Source of the DNA: Arcticibacterium sp047623945
GTDB lineage: Bacteria; Bacteroidota; Bacteroidia; Cytophagales; Spirosomataceae
Length of the DNA stretch: 64,000 nt
Reading direction: 5' to 3'
Assembly (NCBI GenBank): GCA_047623945.1
Contig: JBLHOT010000002.1
Coordinates: 46,603-110,602, forward strand
Shown: positions 25,817 through 33,407 of the stretch, in pieces
Layout of the letters: the number at the start of each line of letters is the position of its first letter
Position numbering within the stretch: position 1 is the first letter of the stretch
Program-made: the position numbers and the translations under genes
The notes under the pieces: generated by a model
Told to the model about the DNA's origin: nothing
Databases searched by the model: none
Seen by the model: only the letters and a program-made list of their open reading frames with translations

Positions 25817-26638
25817 TTAAACCTTTCCTATACCTTCGGCAATCCAATTGGCTATTGCTTGTCTATTATTAGGAATTAGCAGTCTTTTCTGGTCAAAAGT
25901 ATTTGAGATATTTCCTAACTCAATGTACACCGCCGTGGGCCTGGTTTCTCTCAACATGTATAGGTCTCTGTCTTTAACTACGCCTTCATAGCCTCTTCCT
26001 TTTTGGTGTTCGTCATAGTTTGACTTTACGGTAGAGTAAATAGAGCTTGCCAATGCTTCTCCGGCACTGCTGTTTTTGTTGTAGTAAAAGAAGACGTCTA
26101 CTTTTTTATCATGATATCTAGAGTCTACATGAGTGATGATTACCTTTTGGTTTTTAAAGCCTTTGGCCTTATTTTCTGCATAAAGCTTATTAATAATCGA
26201 GGTTCTTTGCTGTAGCCTTGCTTTTTGTCCCAAAGGCATTGAATCACCTCCCCAAACTGTTTCATCCTTATCTGGTTTAAGTAGTTTATCGTCCCTAATG
26301 CCGTCATTTTCATCACGGGTTATCATATAAACTCTGGCTCCATGACCTATTAAATTTCTGGCTAACCTGAGACTAACATCATAGGCGTATTCGTCTTCAC
26401 ACAGCCAGTTGTCCCCCTTTTTGAACATAGCTCCCGGATCTGGCCCCCCATGCCCACTAACTATATAATAGACATCCCCTGCCATTGTGTTATCAATGAT
26501 GGGAGTTTTTGAGTATTCTTTACCAAAAATCGAATAGTTGACATACCTTATGACGGAGTTTTCCTTAGGTTTGTCATCAAAAGAAGATAGGCAAAAAAGG
26601 CCAATAGATAGGGCCATGAAGGCCAATGACTTTTTCAT
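25817..26638 (-). CDS. N-acetylmuramoyl-L-alanine amidase (Amidase_3)
   Basis: A 273-residue exported enzyme (signal MKKSLAFMALSIGLFCLSSF) that cuts the bond between MurNAc and L-Ala in peptidoglycan. Zinc ligands: His63 in VSGHGGPDPGA, a Glu in CEDEYAYDVSLRLARNL, and the His in VIITHVDSRYHDKKVDV; the catalytic Glu is in AVYIELGNISN. The order and spacing are those of AmiC-type Amidase_3 domains, with no targeting repeat (no AMIN or SPOR). The frame continues upstream to 26722, overlapping the divergent gene, but the signal peptide starts at 26638. A TAATTTTG element lies 55 nt upstream. Confidence 0.9.
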   Translation of the reverse strand: MKKSLAFMALSIGLFCLSSFDDKPKENSVIRYVNYSIFGKEYSKTPIIDNTMAGDVYYIVSGHGGPDPGAMFKKGDNWLCEDEYAYDVSLRLARNLIGHGARVYMITRDENDGIRDDKLLKPDKDETVWGGDSMPLGQKARLQQRTSIINKLYAENKAKGFKNQKVIITHVDSRYHDKKVDVFFYYNKNSSAGEALASSIYSTVKSNYDEHQKGRGYEGVVKDRDLYMLRETRPTAVYIELGNISNTFDQKRLLIPNNRQAIANWIAEGIGKV

Positions 26639-26692
26639 TTTACACGTTTTATTAGAAAAGCAAGTCTTTATTAAAGACTGTATTATTAATAC

Positions 26693-26700
26693 CAAAATTA
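26693..26700 (-). promoter_or_regulatory. -7 element of the amidase gene, with leader dyad
   Basis: Minus strand TAATTTTG. Between it and the amidase ATG, 26663-26679 forms an inverted repeat (AGTCTTT/AAAGACT, 3-nt centre) that would fold in the 5' leader. Confidence 0.5.
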
Positions 26701-26705
26701 AATAG

Positions 26706-27725
26706 ATGAGGCCAAGTATCAAAATATTAACCCTTGTATTAGCATTTTCATTGCTTTATAGTTGTCAATCCTCTTCTACAGAGGAAACGAAAACTGAAAA
26801 GAAAGGGGCCGAAACGATTATAGTAGCTCCCGATTTTGATTCGGAGTCTGCTTTCTTAAAATTAAAAGACCAACTTGACTTTGGTGTCAGGGTTCCTAAT
26901 ACAAAGGGACATGTTAATTGTGGTGATTGGATAGTTAATACTTTGACGAGTTTAAATTTAGAAGTTCAGGAACAAGAGTTTGAAGCGTATTCTTTTGAAG
27001 GAAAGGCTCTAAAAACCAGAAATATTATTGGTTCATATAATCCTAAAGCGACTAAAAGGATTCTTTTGGCAGCTCATTGGGATACTCGTGCAGTAGCGGA
27101 CCAAGATACAGAACGAAAGTCAGAACCTATTCCCGGAGCTAATGATGGTGCCAGTGGGGTAGCTATTTTACTTCAAATAGCGGAAGAGATTTCTCAATCT
27201 GAAAGTAAGCCCAATATTGGCATTGACTATATTTTCTTTGACGCCGAGGATGGCGGAAAGCCAGAGAGCTTTCAGGGTAATCCTATGAATGATTATGGTG
27301 GCTATTTAATGGGTTCGGAATATTGGGCCAAAAATCCTCATAAGGAGAATTATTCAGCTTTTTATGGAGTGTTATTGGATATGGTAGGAGGTTATAATGC
27401 TACTTTTTATAAGGATAAGATCTCTATGAGAGTCGCTCCGTCTGTAGTTAATGAAATCTGGAACACGGCTGCAAGTAAAGGTTATGGAAGCCTATTTCTG
27501 CCTGCTCAAGGAGGTGATATTTTAGATGATCATATTCCAGTAATTCAACACAGAGAAATACCTATGATTGACATCATTGATCAAAAAGTCGGTTCTGACC
27601 AAGTGTTTAATGAGCATTGGCACAGGCACTCTGATGACTTGGAAGGCATTGATAAGAATACCTTACAAGCGGTAGGAGAAACTTTGCTACAAACTCTTTA
27701 TAATGAGAATGGAGTTATAGAGTAA
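26706..27725 (+). CDS. Lipoprotein glutaminyl-peptide cyclotransferase (M28-fold)
   Basis: A 339-residue lipoprotein (lipobox LLYSC, Cys20). The M28 zinc-hydrolase fold is clear: AAHWDTRAVAD (near 122-131), GANDGASGVA with Asp147, FFDAEDGG (Glu181), LDDHIPV and the closing EHWHRHSDDLEGIDKNTLQAVG. The spacing, the aromatic GSEYWA and the LLDMVG block match bacterial glutaminyl cyclases, such as the Porphyromonas enzyme, better than aminopeptidases. Such enzymes turn an N-terminal Gln exposed by signal peptidase into pyroglutamate. This fits the several exported proteins in the window whose predicted cleavage leaves Gln first. An aminopeptidase remains the alternative. Confidence 0.82.
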   Translation: MRPSIKILTLVLAFSLLYSCQSSSTEETKTEKKGAETIIVAPDFDSESAFLKLKDQLDFGVRVPNTKGHVNCGDWIVNTLTSLNLEVQEQEFEAYSFEGKALKTRNIIGSYNPKATKRILLAAHWDTRAVADQDTERKSEPIPGANDGASGVAILLQIAEEISQSESKPNIGIDYIFFDAEDGGKPESFQGNPMNDYGGYLMGSEYWAKNPHKENYSAFYGVLLDMVGGYNATFYKDKISMRVAPSVVNEIWNTAASKGYGSLFLPAQGGDILDDHIPVIQHREIPMIDIIDQKVGSDQVFNEHWHRHSDDLEGIDKNTLQAVGETLLQTLYNENGVIE

Positions 27726-27743
27726 TTAACACCTTAGAGCATA

Positions 27744-27778
27744 GAAAAGGGCAAGCCCGTGTGGACTTGCCCTTTTTC
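27744..27778. terminator. Bidirectional terminator
   Basis: Stem GAAAAGGGCAAG with CTTGCCCTTTTTC (one extra T on the right), 10-nt loop, between the convergent glutaminyl-cyclase and coiled-coil genes. Confidence 0.85.
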
Positions 27779-27797
27779 TAGAAGTATGACTTTCTGA

Positions 27798-28748
27798 TTA
27801 CTTAATGTCGAAAGAAGTCTGTCCTATTCTGTACCCTTCAGAGAACAGCTCAGCGGTGTAGCTTCCTGCTTCGTAGGCGTTTCCTTTAGCGTAAACGAAA
27901 TCTACTGTTTGACCATCATTGGTAAACATAACACTTTGCTTCGCTGTGTATACAGTCTGCTTTCCTCCAAAATTGAAAGTTCCTGAACCTGTGGCCATAT
28001 CAGAAATTACAGAACCTGAACTATCCAACAAACGCATAAAGATCGTCTTAGTCTCTTTTCTCGTTAATGGGTTTTCAGCTAGTTTAAAAGAGATTTTTAT
28101 TTTCTCTACTCTCTTTGCTTTAAACTCAGAACCATCCCTTTCTTTTCCTCTAGAATTAATAGCAGAAATAGCATAGGTCATAGGCTTAAGTGCAGAAGCC
28201 AACGATACTTTTTCGCTTAATTCAGCATTTTTGACACTTACAGCGTAAACCGAATCAGAAAGTGCAGCTTTTGTATTTTCTAAAGCTGTATTTGTCTCAA
28301 TTAACTCGGTTTTTTGAGTAATTAAGGTTTCATTCTCGTTTGATAAAACGACATTAGCCTCTCTAAGTTTGGCTATTTCAGCGTCTTTTTGAGTTAAAGC
28401 TAGCTCGTATCCAGAGATTTTGTCCTGATAATCTTTAAGACTCACATTTTTAGAGTAAATAAGGTTTCTCTTATCTTTTTCTAATTGGGCTTTTAAGGCC
28501 TGAAGTTCTTCTACTTGACCGCCTAGAGCTGTAATCTCAGCAATTCGACTGTCCAATTGAGTACCGATAGAATCTAATTTGCTATTGGCAAGCATCAAGT
28601 CACGGTTAACTTCACTTACTTCCACCACTTTGTCTTCCACTTTTTGACGCTCCTTGAAATATAAATATCCAAGGACAGCGGCTAGAGCCAAGGCAACGAT
28701 TAAGCCGGCTTTCACGACTGAGCTGTTATTTGATTCTGATTGTTCCAT
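27798..28748 (-). CDS. Membrane-anchored coiled-coil protein, unknown function
   Basis: A 316-residue protein: short polar N-terminus, one membrane helix at residues 11-30 (VVKAGLIVALALAAVLGYLY), a long heptad-rich coiled coil (~31-185, rich in E, K, L, S, T and N) and a beta-rich C-terminal domain of ~130 residues (MTYAISAINSRGKERDGSEF ... YRIGQTSFDIK). I recognise no catalytic motif. The layout (inner-membrane anchor, periplasmic coiled coil, terminal domain) is seen in Bacteroidota hypothetical proteins; a scaffold role is guesswork. It stands alone with its own promoter and terminator. Confidence 0.8.
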   Translation of the reverse strand: MEQSESNNSSVVKAGLIVALALAAVLGYLYFKERQKVEDKVVEVSEVNRDLMLANSKLDSIGTQLDSRIAEITALGGQVEELQALKAQLEKDKRNLIYSKNVSLKDYQDKISGYELALTQKDAEIAKLREANVVLSNENETLITQKTELIETNTALENTKAALSDSVYAVSVKNAELSEKVSLASALKPMTYAISAINSRGKERDGSEFKAKRVEKIKISFKLAENPLTRKETKTIFMRLLDSSGSVISDMATGSGTFNFGGKQTVYTAKQSVMFTNDGQTVDFVYAKGNAYEAGSYTAELFSEGYRIGQTSFDIK

Positions 28749-28781
28749 TGTTTAAAATTATTGTTTAAGAAAAAGGGACTA

Positions 28782-28789
28782 CAAAGGTA
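28782..28789 (-). promoter_or_regulatory. -7 element of the coiled-coil gene
   Basis: Minus strand TACCTTTG, 34 nt before the ATG. No good -33 match. Confidence 0.55.
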
Positions 28790-28881
28790 CACTTTATTCC
28801 TGTTAACGTTTTAAGTAAAGGCCATTTGATGATTTTATTAAAGTCTCCAAGTGGCAATTATTACTCTTTAACTGTACATTA

Positions 28882-28897
28882 GATATAATATTATATC
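28882..28897. promoter_or_regulatory. Perfect 16-bp palindrome upstream of the kinase-like gene
   Basis: GATATAATATTATATC is a perfect palindrome, extended by TT..AA after one mismatch on each side, centred about 58 nt before the ATG at 28948. It is AT-rich, so chance is possible, but it could be an operator for that gene. Confidence 0.4.
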
Positions 28898-28947
28898 AAA
28901 TGTAACATTTTAAGTTTTTTTTAAGAATTTATCATCAACTTTAAATT

Positions 28948-29967
28948 ATGGCTCTGATAAGTAAGAAAAAGATACCGTTTAAAGTAAAGCCCTCATTGCG
29001 GTCTTACTTAGAAAAATACGGCAGAGAAAGAGAGCTTCCTTTAAAATATAAGGACCTGCTAAGGTTTGACAATAGGATTGCCTTATTGGATAAAAACAAT
29101 AATGATACTCTCTGGGAAACTGTTTTTTATCCTCAGTCTGAATTAGTAGAAATTTATGAGAATCTTAAAATCATTTATGCCGATTTGAAAACGGATGGAG
29201 ATGCTTCTGTAATAGAGCATTTAGTGGTAGATAGGGTAGATACCTGTACGTATGCAAACACTTCTCCTTTCAGAGTACGGATAATAAACAAGGTGAACGA
29301 TAATTATGATTATTTCTATATAAAAAATGCCGATGCCTCCAGAATTTATGGTCTGGAGTTAGAGCACCTTTTGTCGCCTAATGTTCTTAGTTATATAACT
29401 CATTCAGAGACCCTGGTTGAGGAACATATCGCTGGTATACCAGGGGATATTTTTATGGAGTTTCATCTTAACGATTTTAGACTTAACCCTATCCGACTGG
29501 CCAAAGAGTTTATCAAGTTTAATGAGCGGTGTTTTGCCCGGCTTTTGGGGGATATGCATTCGTCTAATTTTGTAATTATAGTTACCCCAGATTTTGAAGA
29601 TTTTCATTATAGAATAAGAGCTATAGATTTTGACCAGCAGTCTTATGAAGGCAGTAAATCTGTTTATATGCCTCAATATTTCAGGCAAAATAATCCTATA
29701 ATAGAGTTAGGGATAAAGTATATGACACCTGAATCTGTTAAACAATATCAAACAGAAGAACGCTCTCTGATCGCAAATAGAATTAAAACCGAGAAGACTC
29801 GCTTAAACAACCTTATGAAGGTCATGAAAACCGATAACATTTACTTGGAACATAATCTGAAGCAAATTATCTCGGAATTAAATGACCATCACAAAACAAA
29901 GGAGTTTTCTAAATGTGGAAACATGGGGGATGTCTTAGAAACCAACCTAAATCTCCTGACTAGTTAA
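28948..29967 (+). CDS. Conserved-looking protein with atypical kinase-fold motifs
   Basis: A 339-residue soluble protein not recognised as a named family. Motifs in order recall protein-kinase/aminoglycoside-phosphotransferase folds. Lys126 in DYFYIKNADASR and an acidic LELEHLL (137-141) could be the ATP-binding Lys-Glu pair. ETLVEEHIAGIPGDIFM (154-170) could be the hinge. LLGDMHSSNFVI (199-210) has the D-x-H-x-x-N of a catalytic loop (Asp202, Asn207). AIDFDQQSYEG (225-235) has the metal-binding D-F-D. No glycine-rich loop is evident. The N-terminal ~90 residues and the Lys-rich C-terminal helices are extra. The substrate is unknown. It is monocistronic, behind a palindrome, and its end overlaps the convergent DUF423 gene by 8 nt. 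Confidence 0.6.
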   Translation: MALISKKKIPFKVKPSLRSYLEKYGRERELPLKYKDLLRFDNRIALLDKNNNDTLWETVFYPQSELVEIYENLKIIYADLKTDGDASVIEHLVVDRVDTCTYANTSPFRVRIINKVNDNYDYFYIKNADASRIYGLELEHLLSPNVLSYITHSETLVEEHIAGIPGDIFMEFHLNDFRLNPIRLAKEFIKFNERCFARLLGDMHSSNFVIIVTPDFEDFHYRIRAIDFDQQSYEGSKSVYMPQYFRQNNPIIELGIKYMTPESVKQYQTEERSLIANRIKTEKTRLNNLMKVMKTDNIYLEHNLKQIISELNDHHKTKEFSKCGNMGDVLETNLNLLTS

Positions 29968-30331
29968 CCAGAAATGAGCGAAGGCAGGAAAGCCATCCTA
30001 AAATCAAAAATGTACCACCTATAGGAGCAACGGCACCAAAAGTTTTGACACCCGTAAGGCATATTAAAAACAATGAGCCTGAAAAAATAATGCTACCAAT
30101 CAGGAAAGCAAACCCTGCATAGTTATTCCATTTATTATCAAACTCTTTAGTCAGTATGCCTGTAAAAAGAAGAGCCAAAGCATGATAAAACAGATACTCT
30201 ACAGCGGTGTTATAGGTTTCTAAGTTTCCTGCAGCCAAAAGGGACTCCTTTAAAGCATGGGCTCCGAATGCCCCAAGGCCAACAGCTAAAAAGCCAAGAA
30301 CTGCACCTGAAATTAAATACTTTTTATTCAT
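29960..30331 (-). CDS. DUF423 small membrane protein
   Basis: A 123-residue protein with four hydrophobic segments. The start GAVLGFLAVGLGAFGAHALK, the middle YLFYHALALLFTG and the end GVKTFGAVAPIGGTFLILGW are the DUF423 (YgdD-like) signature. Function unestablished. Its ATG overlaps the stop of the YggS-like gene by 4 nt, so the MazG-like, YggS-like and DUF423 genes form one operon. Confidence 0.9.
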   Translation of the reverse strand: MNKKYLISGAVLGFLAVGLGAFGAHALKESLLAAGNLETYNTAVEYLFYHALALLFTGILTKEFDNKWNNYAGFAFLIGSIIFSGSLFLICLTGVKTFGAVAPIGGTFLILGWLSCLRSFLVN

Positions 30332-30987
30332 AACCTTTCACCGAAAATAGAACTACCTACTCTAATTAAAGTACTGCCGTTCTTCATGGCTATTTTCCAA
30401 TCACCGCTCATTCCCATTGAAAGCTCCTTTATGGGAAGATTAGGATATGTTTGCTGAACATCTTCAAAAATAAGTTTCAAACGCTCAAACTCCCCTTTTA
30501 CTACTCCCTTATTGTCTGTGAAAGTGCTCATGCCCATCAGGCCAATGATTCTTACATTTTTAAAGTGGCTAAGGTCCGCATCTAGGGCCTCCAATAGTCC
30601 TGATTTATCAAAACCGCTTTTGCTTTCTTCTTTGGCAATATGCACTTGAAGCAAGCAGTCAATAACTCTATCATTTTTAAGAGCCTCTTTATTAATTTCT
30701 TTAAGAAGTTTTATAGAATCTACAGAGTGAATAAGCTGAACAAAAGGAGCTATGAATTTCACTTTGTTACGCTGCAAATGGCCTATCATGTGCCATTCTA
30801 TGTCTTTTGGCAGTTCTTGGCTCTTTGAGACGAGCTCTTGTACATAGTTTTCTCCGAATCTCTTGAAGCCTTTAGAGTGGGCCTCTAAGATTTTAGAATT
30901 TGGCTGCCTTTTGGATACAGCCACCAGCTTACAAGGCTCTTTTAATTGAGATTCAATTTTCTGGATATTTTCAAAAACTTCACCCAT
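30328..30987 (-). CDS. YggS/PROSC-family pyridoxal-phosphate homeostasis protein
   Basis: A 219-residue PLP-binding TIM barrel. The cofactor lysine lies in LVAVSKRQPNSKI (Lys26); other family marks are FGENYVQEL, EWHMIGHLQRNKVK, the LLQVHIAKEESKSGF strand and LSMGMSGDWKIAMKNGSTLIRVGSSIFGER at the end, which binds the phosphate. YggS proteins buffer free PLP and affect amino-acid metabolism and have no catalysis of their own. It is directly adjacent to the MazG-like gene and coupled to the DUF423 gene. Confidence 0.94.
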   Translation of the reverse strand: MGEVFENIQKIESQLKEPCKLVAVSKRQPNSKILEAHSKGFKRFGENYVQELVSKSQELPKDIEWHMIGHLQRNKVKFIAPFVQLIHSVDSIKLLKEINKEALKNDRVIDCLLQVHIAKEESKSGFDKSGLLEALDADLSHFKNVRIIGLMGMSTFTDNKGVVKGEFERLKLIFEDVQQTYPNLPIKELSMGMSGDWKIAMKNGSTLIRVGSSIFGERL

Positions 30988-31458
30988 CTATAAAGAGCCT
31001 AAAATGTCTTTGAGATTGGCAGGGGAATAGTTGACACTTTTAAGCGTTTTGTTATCGCCTTTTCTGAAAACCAAATACCTGTTGTCGTCTTTTTTGAAAT
31101 AACTCTCTGTTCCTTTATCTTTATAGTGCTCCATAGTAGCCAGGGCCTCTTCTTCTGTTGCACAGGCTTTGCTCATATTTGAACGCTGTACTTCATCAAA
31201 AAGCTCTTTGAATTTATCCCCCAAACCGAACTCTAGAATAGCACCAGAAAGAACATATTGGATATCACAGAGGGCATCCGCTACTTCTACCAAATCATTG
31301 TTCTCAATGGCCTCTTGTAATTCCTTAAGCTCTTCCGAAATTAATTCAACTCTTAACTCACATCTTTTCAGGGCAGGTATTTGAGGTTTTTTAAGGATTG
31401 GATGTTGGAAAGTCTGGTGAAACTCAGCCACTTGAGAAAGGGAATCGGGTGATTGCAT
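30988..31458 (-). CDS. MazG-like nucleoside triphosphate pyrophosphohydrolase
   Basis: A 156-residue all-alpha NTP-PPase. The metal site is visible as LRVELISEELKELQEAIENND (ExxEE) followed by LVEVADALCDIQYVLSGA (ExxxD). A C-terminal strand-like extension (YLVFRKGDNKTLKSVNYSPANLKDIL) is typical of the Bacteroidota subgroup. These enzymes hydrolyse (d)NTPs to monophosphate plus pyrophosphate and may clean up damaged nucleotides; the substrate is not predictable. The frame runs upstream to a TTG at 31530, but the ATG at 31458 is the better start. First gene of the MazG-YggS-DUF423 operon. Confidence 0.83.
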   Translation of the reverse strand: MQSPDSLSQVAEFHQTFQHPILKKPQIPALKRCELRVELISEELKELQEAIENNDLVEVADALCDIQYVLSGAILEFGLGDKFKELFDEVQRSNMSKACATEEEALATMEHYKDKGTESYFKKDDNRYLVFRKGDNKTLKSVNYSPANLKDILGSL

Positions 31459-31597
31459 TGTTTTAGTAAATATTAAAAATGGAGAGATAGGTCTACCGTA
31501 AAATAAATTAACAAGTCTACTAGCTTGCAAAGTTCTCTAAATTCAAGTAATATTGCTAAGAAAACTTGAAGACAAATAAATCTTAAAACTTAAAATT

Positions 31598-32230
31598 ATG
31601 AACAAAATAGTTAGGCTATTTAGCGTGCTGGCCTTAGCTTCCACAGTTGCTTTCGTTTCGTGTAAAGGAGATAAAGGAGATCCAGGGAACGTAGGACCTG
31701 CAGGTCCTACTGGTCAAAACGGAACCAACGGAACCAATGGTGCTGACGGGGCAGATGGTACAAACGGAACAAATGGAAATGCTAATGTCCAAAGATTCAG
31801 TAATACGGTAGCCGTAGCGGATTGGGCAAATGTTGAAGTTCCAGGTATTGGTTCTGCTTCAACAAGTACATGGGGTGGAGTGGCTATAGCAAGTGAGGTA
31901 ATTACTGCAGATATGGCTGTTTTGGCATATGTAGTGTCAGGAGATAATAAGTACAGCTTGCCAATTTCTTTATCTAAAGAGATTGACCAATCGGTAGAAT
32001 CCCTTCAGTACTCTTACAAGACTGGTAAGGTAAATGTTTATTACAAAAACCAAACAGCTCTTTTCGGAGGAACTACAACTTACGCTCCGGCTGGTGATAT
32101 GAACTTTCAGTTCGTGGTTATTCAGGAGTCCATTGTTGCAGGTATGAAAGCTGCTGGTGTAGCTCTAGAAGACTATGACGCTGTAATTAATTATATGGGT
32201 AACTCGGTACAACTACCGGTAGCTCAATAA
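31598..32230 (+). CDS. Lipoprotein with collagen-like Gly-X-Y repeat
   Basis: A 210-residue lipoprotein (lipobox FVSC, Cys22). Residues ~24-63 are a collagen-like run of about 13 G-X-Y triplets (GDKGDPGNVGPAGPTGQ..., then GTN/GAD triplets). A C-terminal beta-rich domain of ~145 residues follows (VQRFSNTVAVADWANVEVPG...), with no known motif. Such lipoproteins occur on Bacteroidota surfaces; the collagen part may trimerise as a stalk. Function unknown. It is monocistronic with a clear terminator. Confidence 0.82.
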   Translation: MNKIVRLFSVLALASTVAFVSCKGDKGDPGNVGPAGPTGQNGTNGTNGADGADGTNGTNGNANVQRFSNTVAVADWANVEVPGIGSASTSTWGGVAIASEVITADMAVLAYVVSGDNKYSLPISLSKEIDQSVESLQYSYKTGKVNVYYKNQTALFGGTTTYAPAGDMNFQFVVIQESIVAGMKAAGVALEDYDAVINYMGNSVQLPVAQ

Positions 32231-32250
32231 TTAAATAAGAAATCTTAATC

Positions 32251-32287
32251 TGGCCTTTTCAGTCTAACTGGAAAGGCCATTTTTTTG
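32251..32287 (+). terminator. Intrinsic terminator after the collagen-like lipoprotein gene
   Basis: Stem TGGCCTTTTCAG / CTGGAAAGGCCA (one G-T pair), 5-nt loop, followed by seven T. The T-run ends at the first possible start codon of the next gene. Confidence 0.85.
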
Positions 32288-32293
32288 CCCAAT

Positions 32294-33406
32294 TTGAAAA
32301 AAATACATTTTATTCTACTGCTGTTTTTTGTAGGACTACCTTCTAAGGGGCAGTTTTTGAAGGATACTCTTAGTCAAAAAATTGTAACTTCAGGCCTAGA
32401 TAAGCTGTACAATATGGAATTCGACAAGGCTGAGAAAATTTGGCAGCCAGTCTATCAAAAATATGCTGGACACCCTTTGAGCTATCTGCTTAAGGCCACC
32501 TTTCTACAGTGGAAATTTATGCCGGTTGAAAATAATGAAAGAGCCTTTCAAGAATACTTAGAACAACTAGAGCGTTGTAAAGAAACTGCCTATGTCATGC
32601 ATAAGTCGGGTAATATAGAGGAAGAGGCTAACTTCTATTTACTCTCTGCTCATGGTTATATCAGCAGAGCTTACAGTGAAAAGAAGGATTACATTAAAGC
32701 TGGGCTGGAAGCCAAAAAGGCTTATGGATTCTTAAAAGCAGGCTTTGAGCTGTATCCATTAAATCCAGATTTTTTATTGACTAACGGACTTTACCGCTAT
32801 TACCGAGTTCAATATCCAGAAACTCATCCTCAGATAAAGCCGATTATTTATTTTTTTTCTAACGGTGATAAAATCCAAGGTTTAAGAGATTTACGAGAGG
32901 CAACTAAGACTTCGCTTTTTACTAAAACAGAAGCTATTTTCTTTTTGGCCGGTATTTGTCTTAAATACGAAAACAACAAACAAGAGGCCCTTAAACTTAC
33001 TAAAGGGCTTAACTTAAAGTTTCCAAAGAATCCTGATTTCTTATTGAGGTATACAGAGTCTTTAATAATCAATGGCCAATTTCTAATGGCTGAGGTAAAA
33101 AACCAAGAATTGAAAAATTATAAAGGAGTAGACTATATTCTTGCAAGTTTAGTTTTTGATGGAGATATTGAGTTTAATAAAAACGACTTGAACCTAGCCG
33201 AAATTAAGTATAAAAAGGCAATAGGGTTAAAAGGAGAAGGTAGATATGTGGATGATTTTAAAAGTATGGCGTACCTAAGTTTAGGACAGATAAGTCTTAG
33301 AAGAAATAATTTGAGTATGGCTAGAACTTATTTCAAAGAGTCCCTAGATATTGCAGAGTATAATAGAGTTATAAACAGTGCCAAAAAGGCTTTGGAAACA
33401 TTGTAA
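32294..33406 (+). CDS. Exported TPR-type repeat protein
   Basis: A protein of about 370 residues with signal peptide (LKKIHFILLLFFVGLPSKG, then Gln). The rest is helical with TPR-like pairs, clearest near the C-terminus (ADLNLAEIKYKKAIGLKG-like and YLSLGQISLRRNNLSMARTYFKESLDIAEYN). TPR proteins bind partners; no enzyme motif is seen. There is no ATG: TTG 32285 and TTG 32294 are the candidates, and 32294 begins exactly at the signal peptide. The gene overlaps nothing and ends 1 nt before dihydroorotase, so the two are probably co-transcribed. Confidence 0.75.
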   Translation: MKKIHFILLLFFVGLPSKGQFLKDTLSQKIVTSGLDKLYNMEFDKAEKIWQPVYQKYAGHPLSYLLKATFLQWKFMPVENNERAFQEYLEQLERCKETAYVMHKSGNIEEEANFYLLSAHGYISRAYSEKKDYIKAGLEAKKAYGFLKAGFELYPLNPDFLLTNGLYRYYRVQYPETHPQIKPIIYFFSNGDKIQGLRDLREATKTSLFTKTEAIFFLAGICLKYENNKQEALKLTKGLNLKFPKNPDFLLRYTESLIINGQFLMAEVKNQELKNYKGVDYILASLVFDGDIEFNKNDLNLAEIKYKKAIGLKGEGRYVDDFKSMAYLSLGQISLRRNNLSMARTYFKESLDIAEYNRVINSAKKALETL

Positions 33407-33407
33407 G

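Noticed and set aside
25710..25847. Upstream extension of the first glycosyltransferase frame
   Set aside because: It contains the TACCTTTG promoter element and lacks homology-like sequence; ATG 25709 starts the conserved strand.
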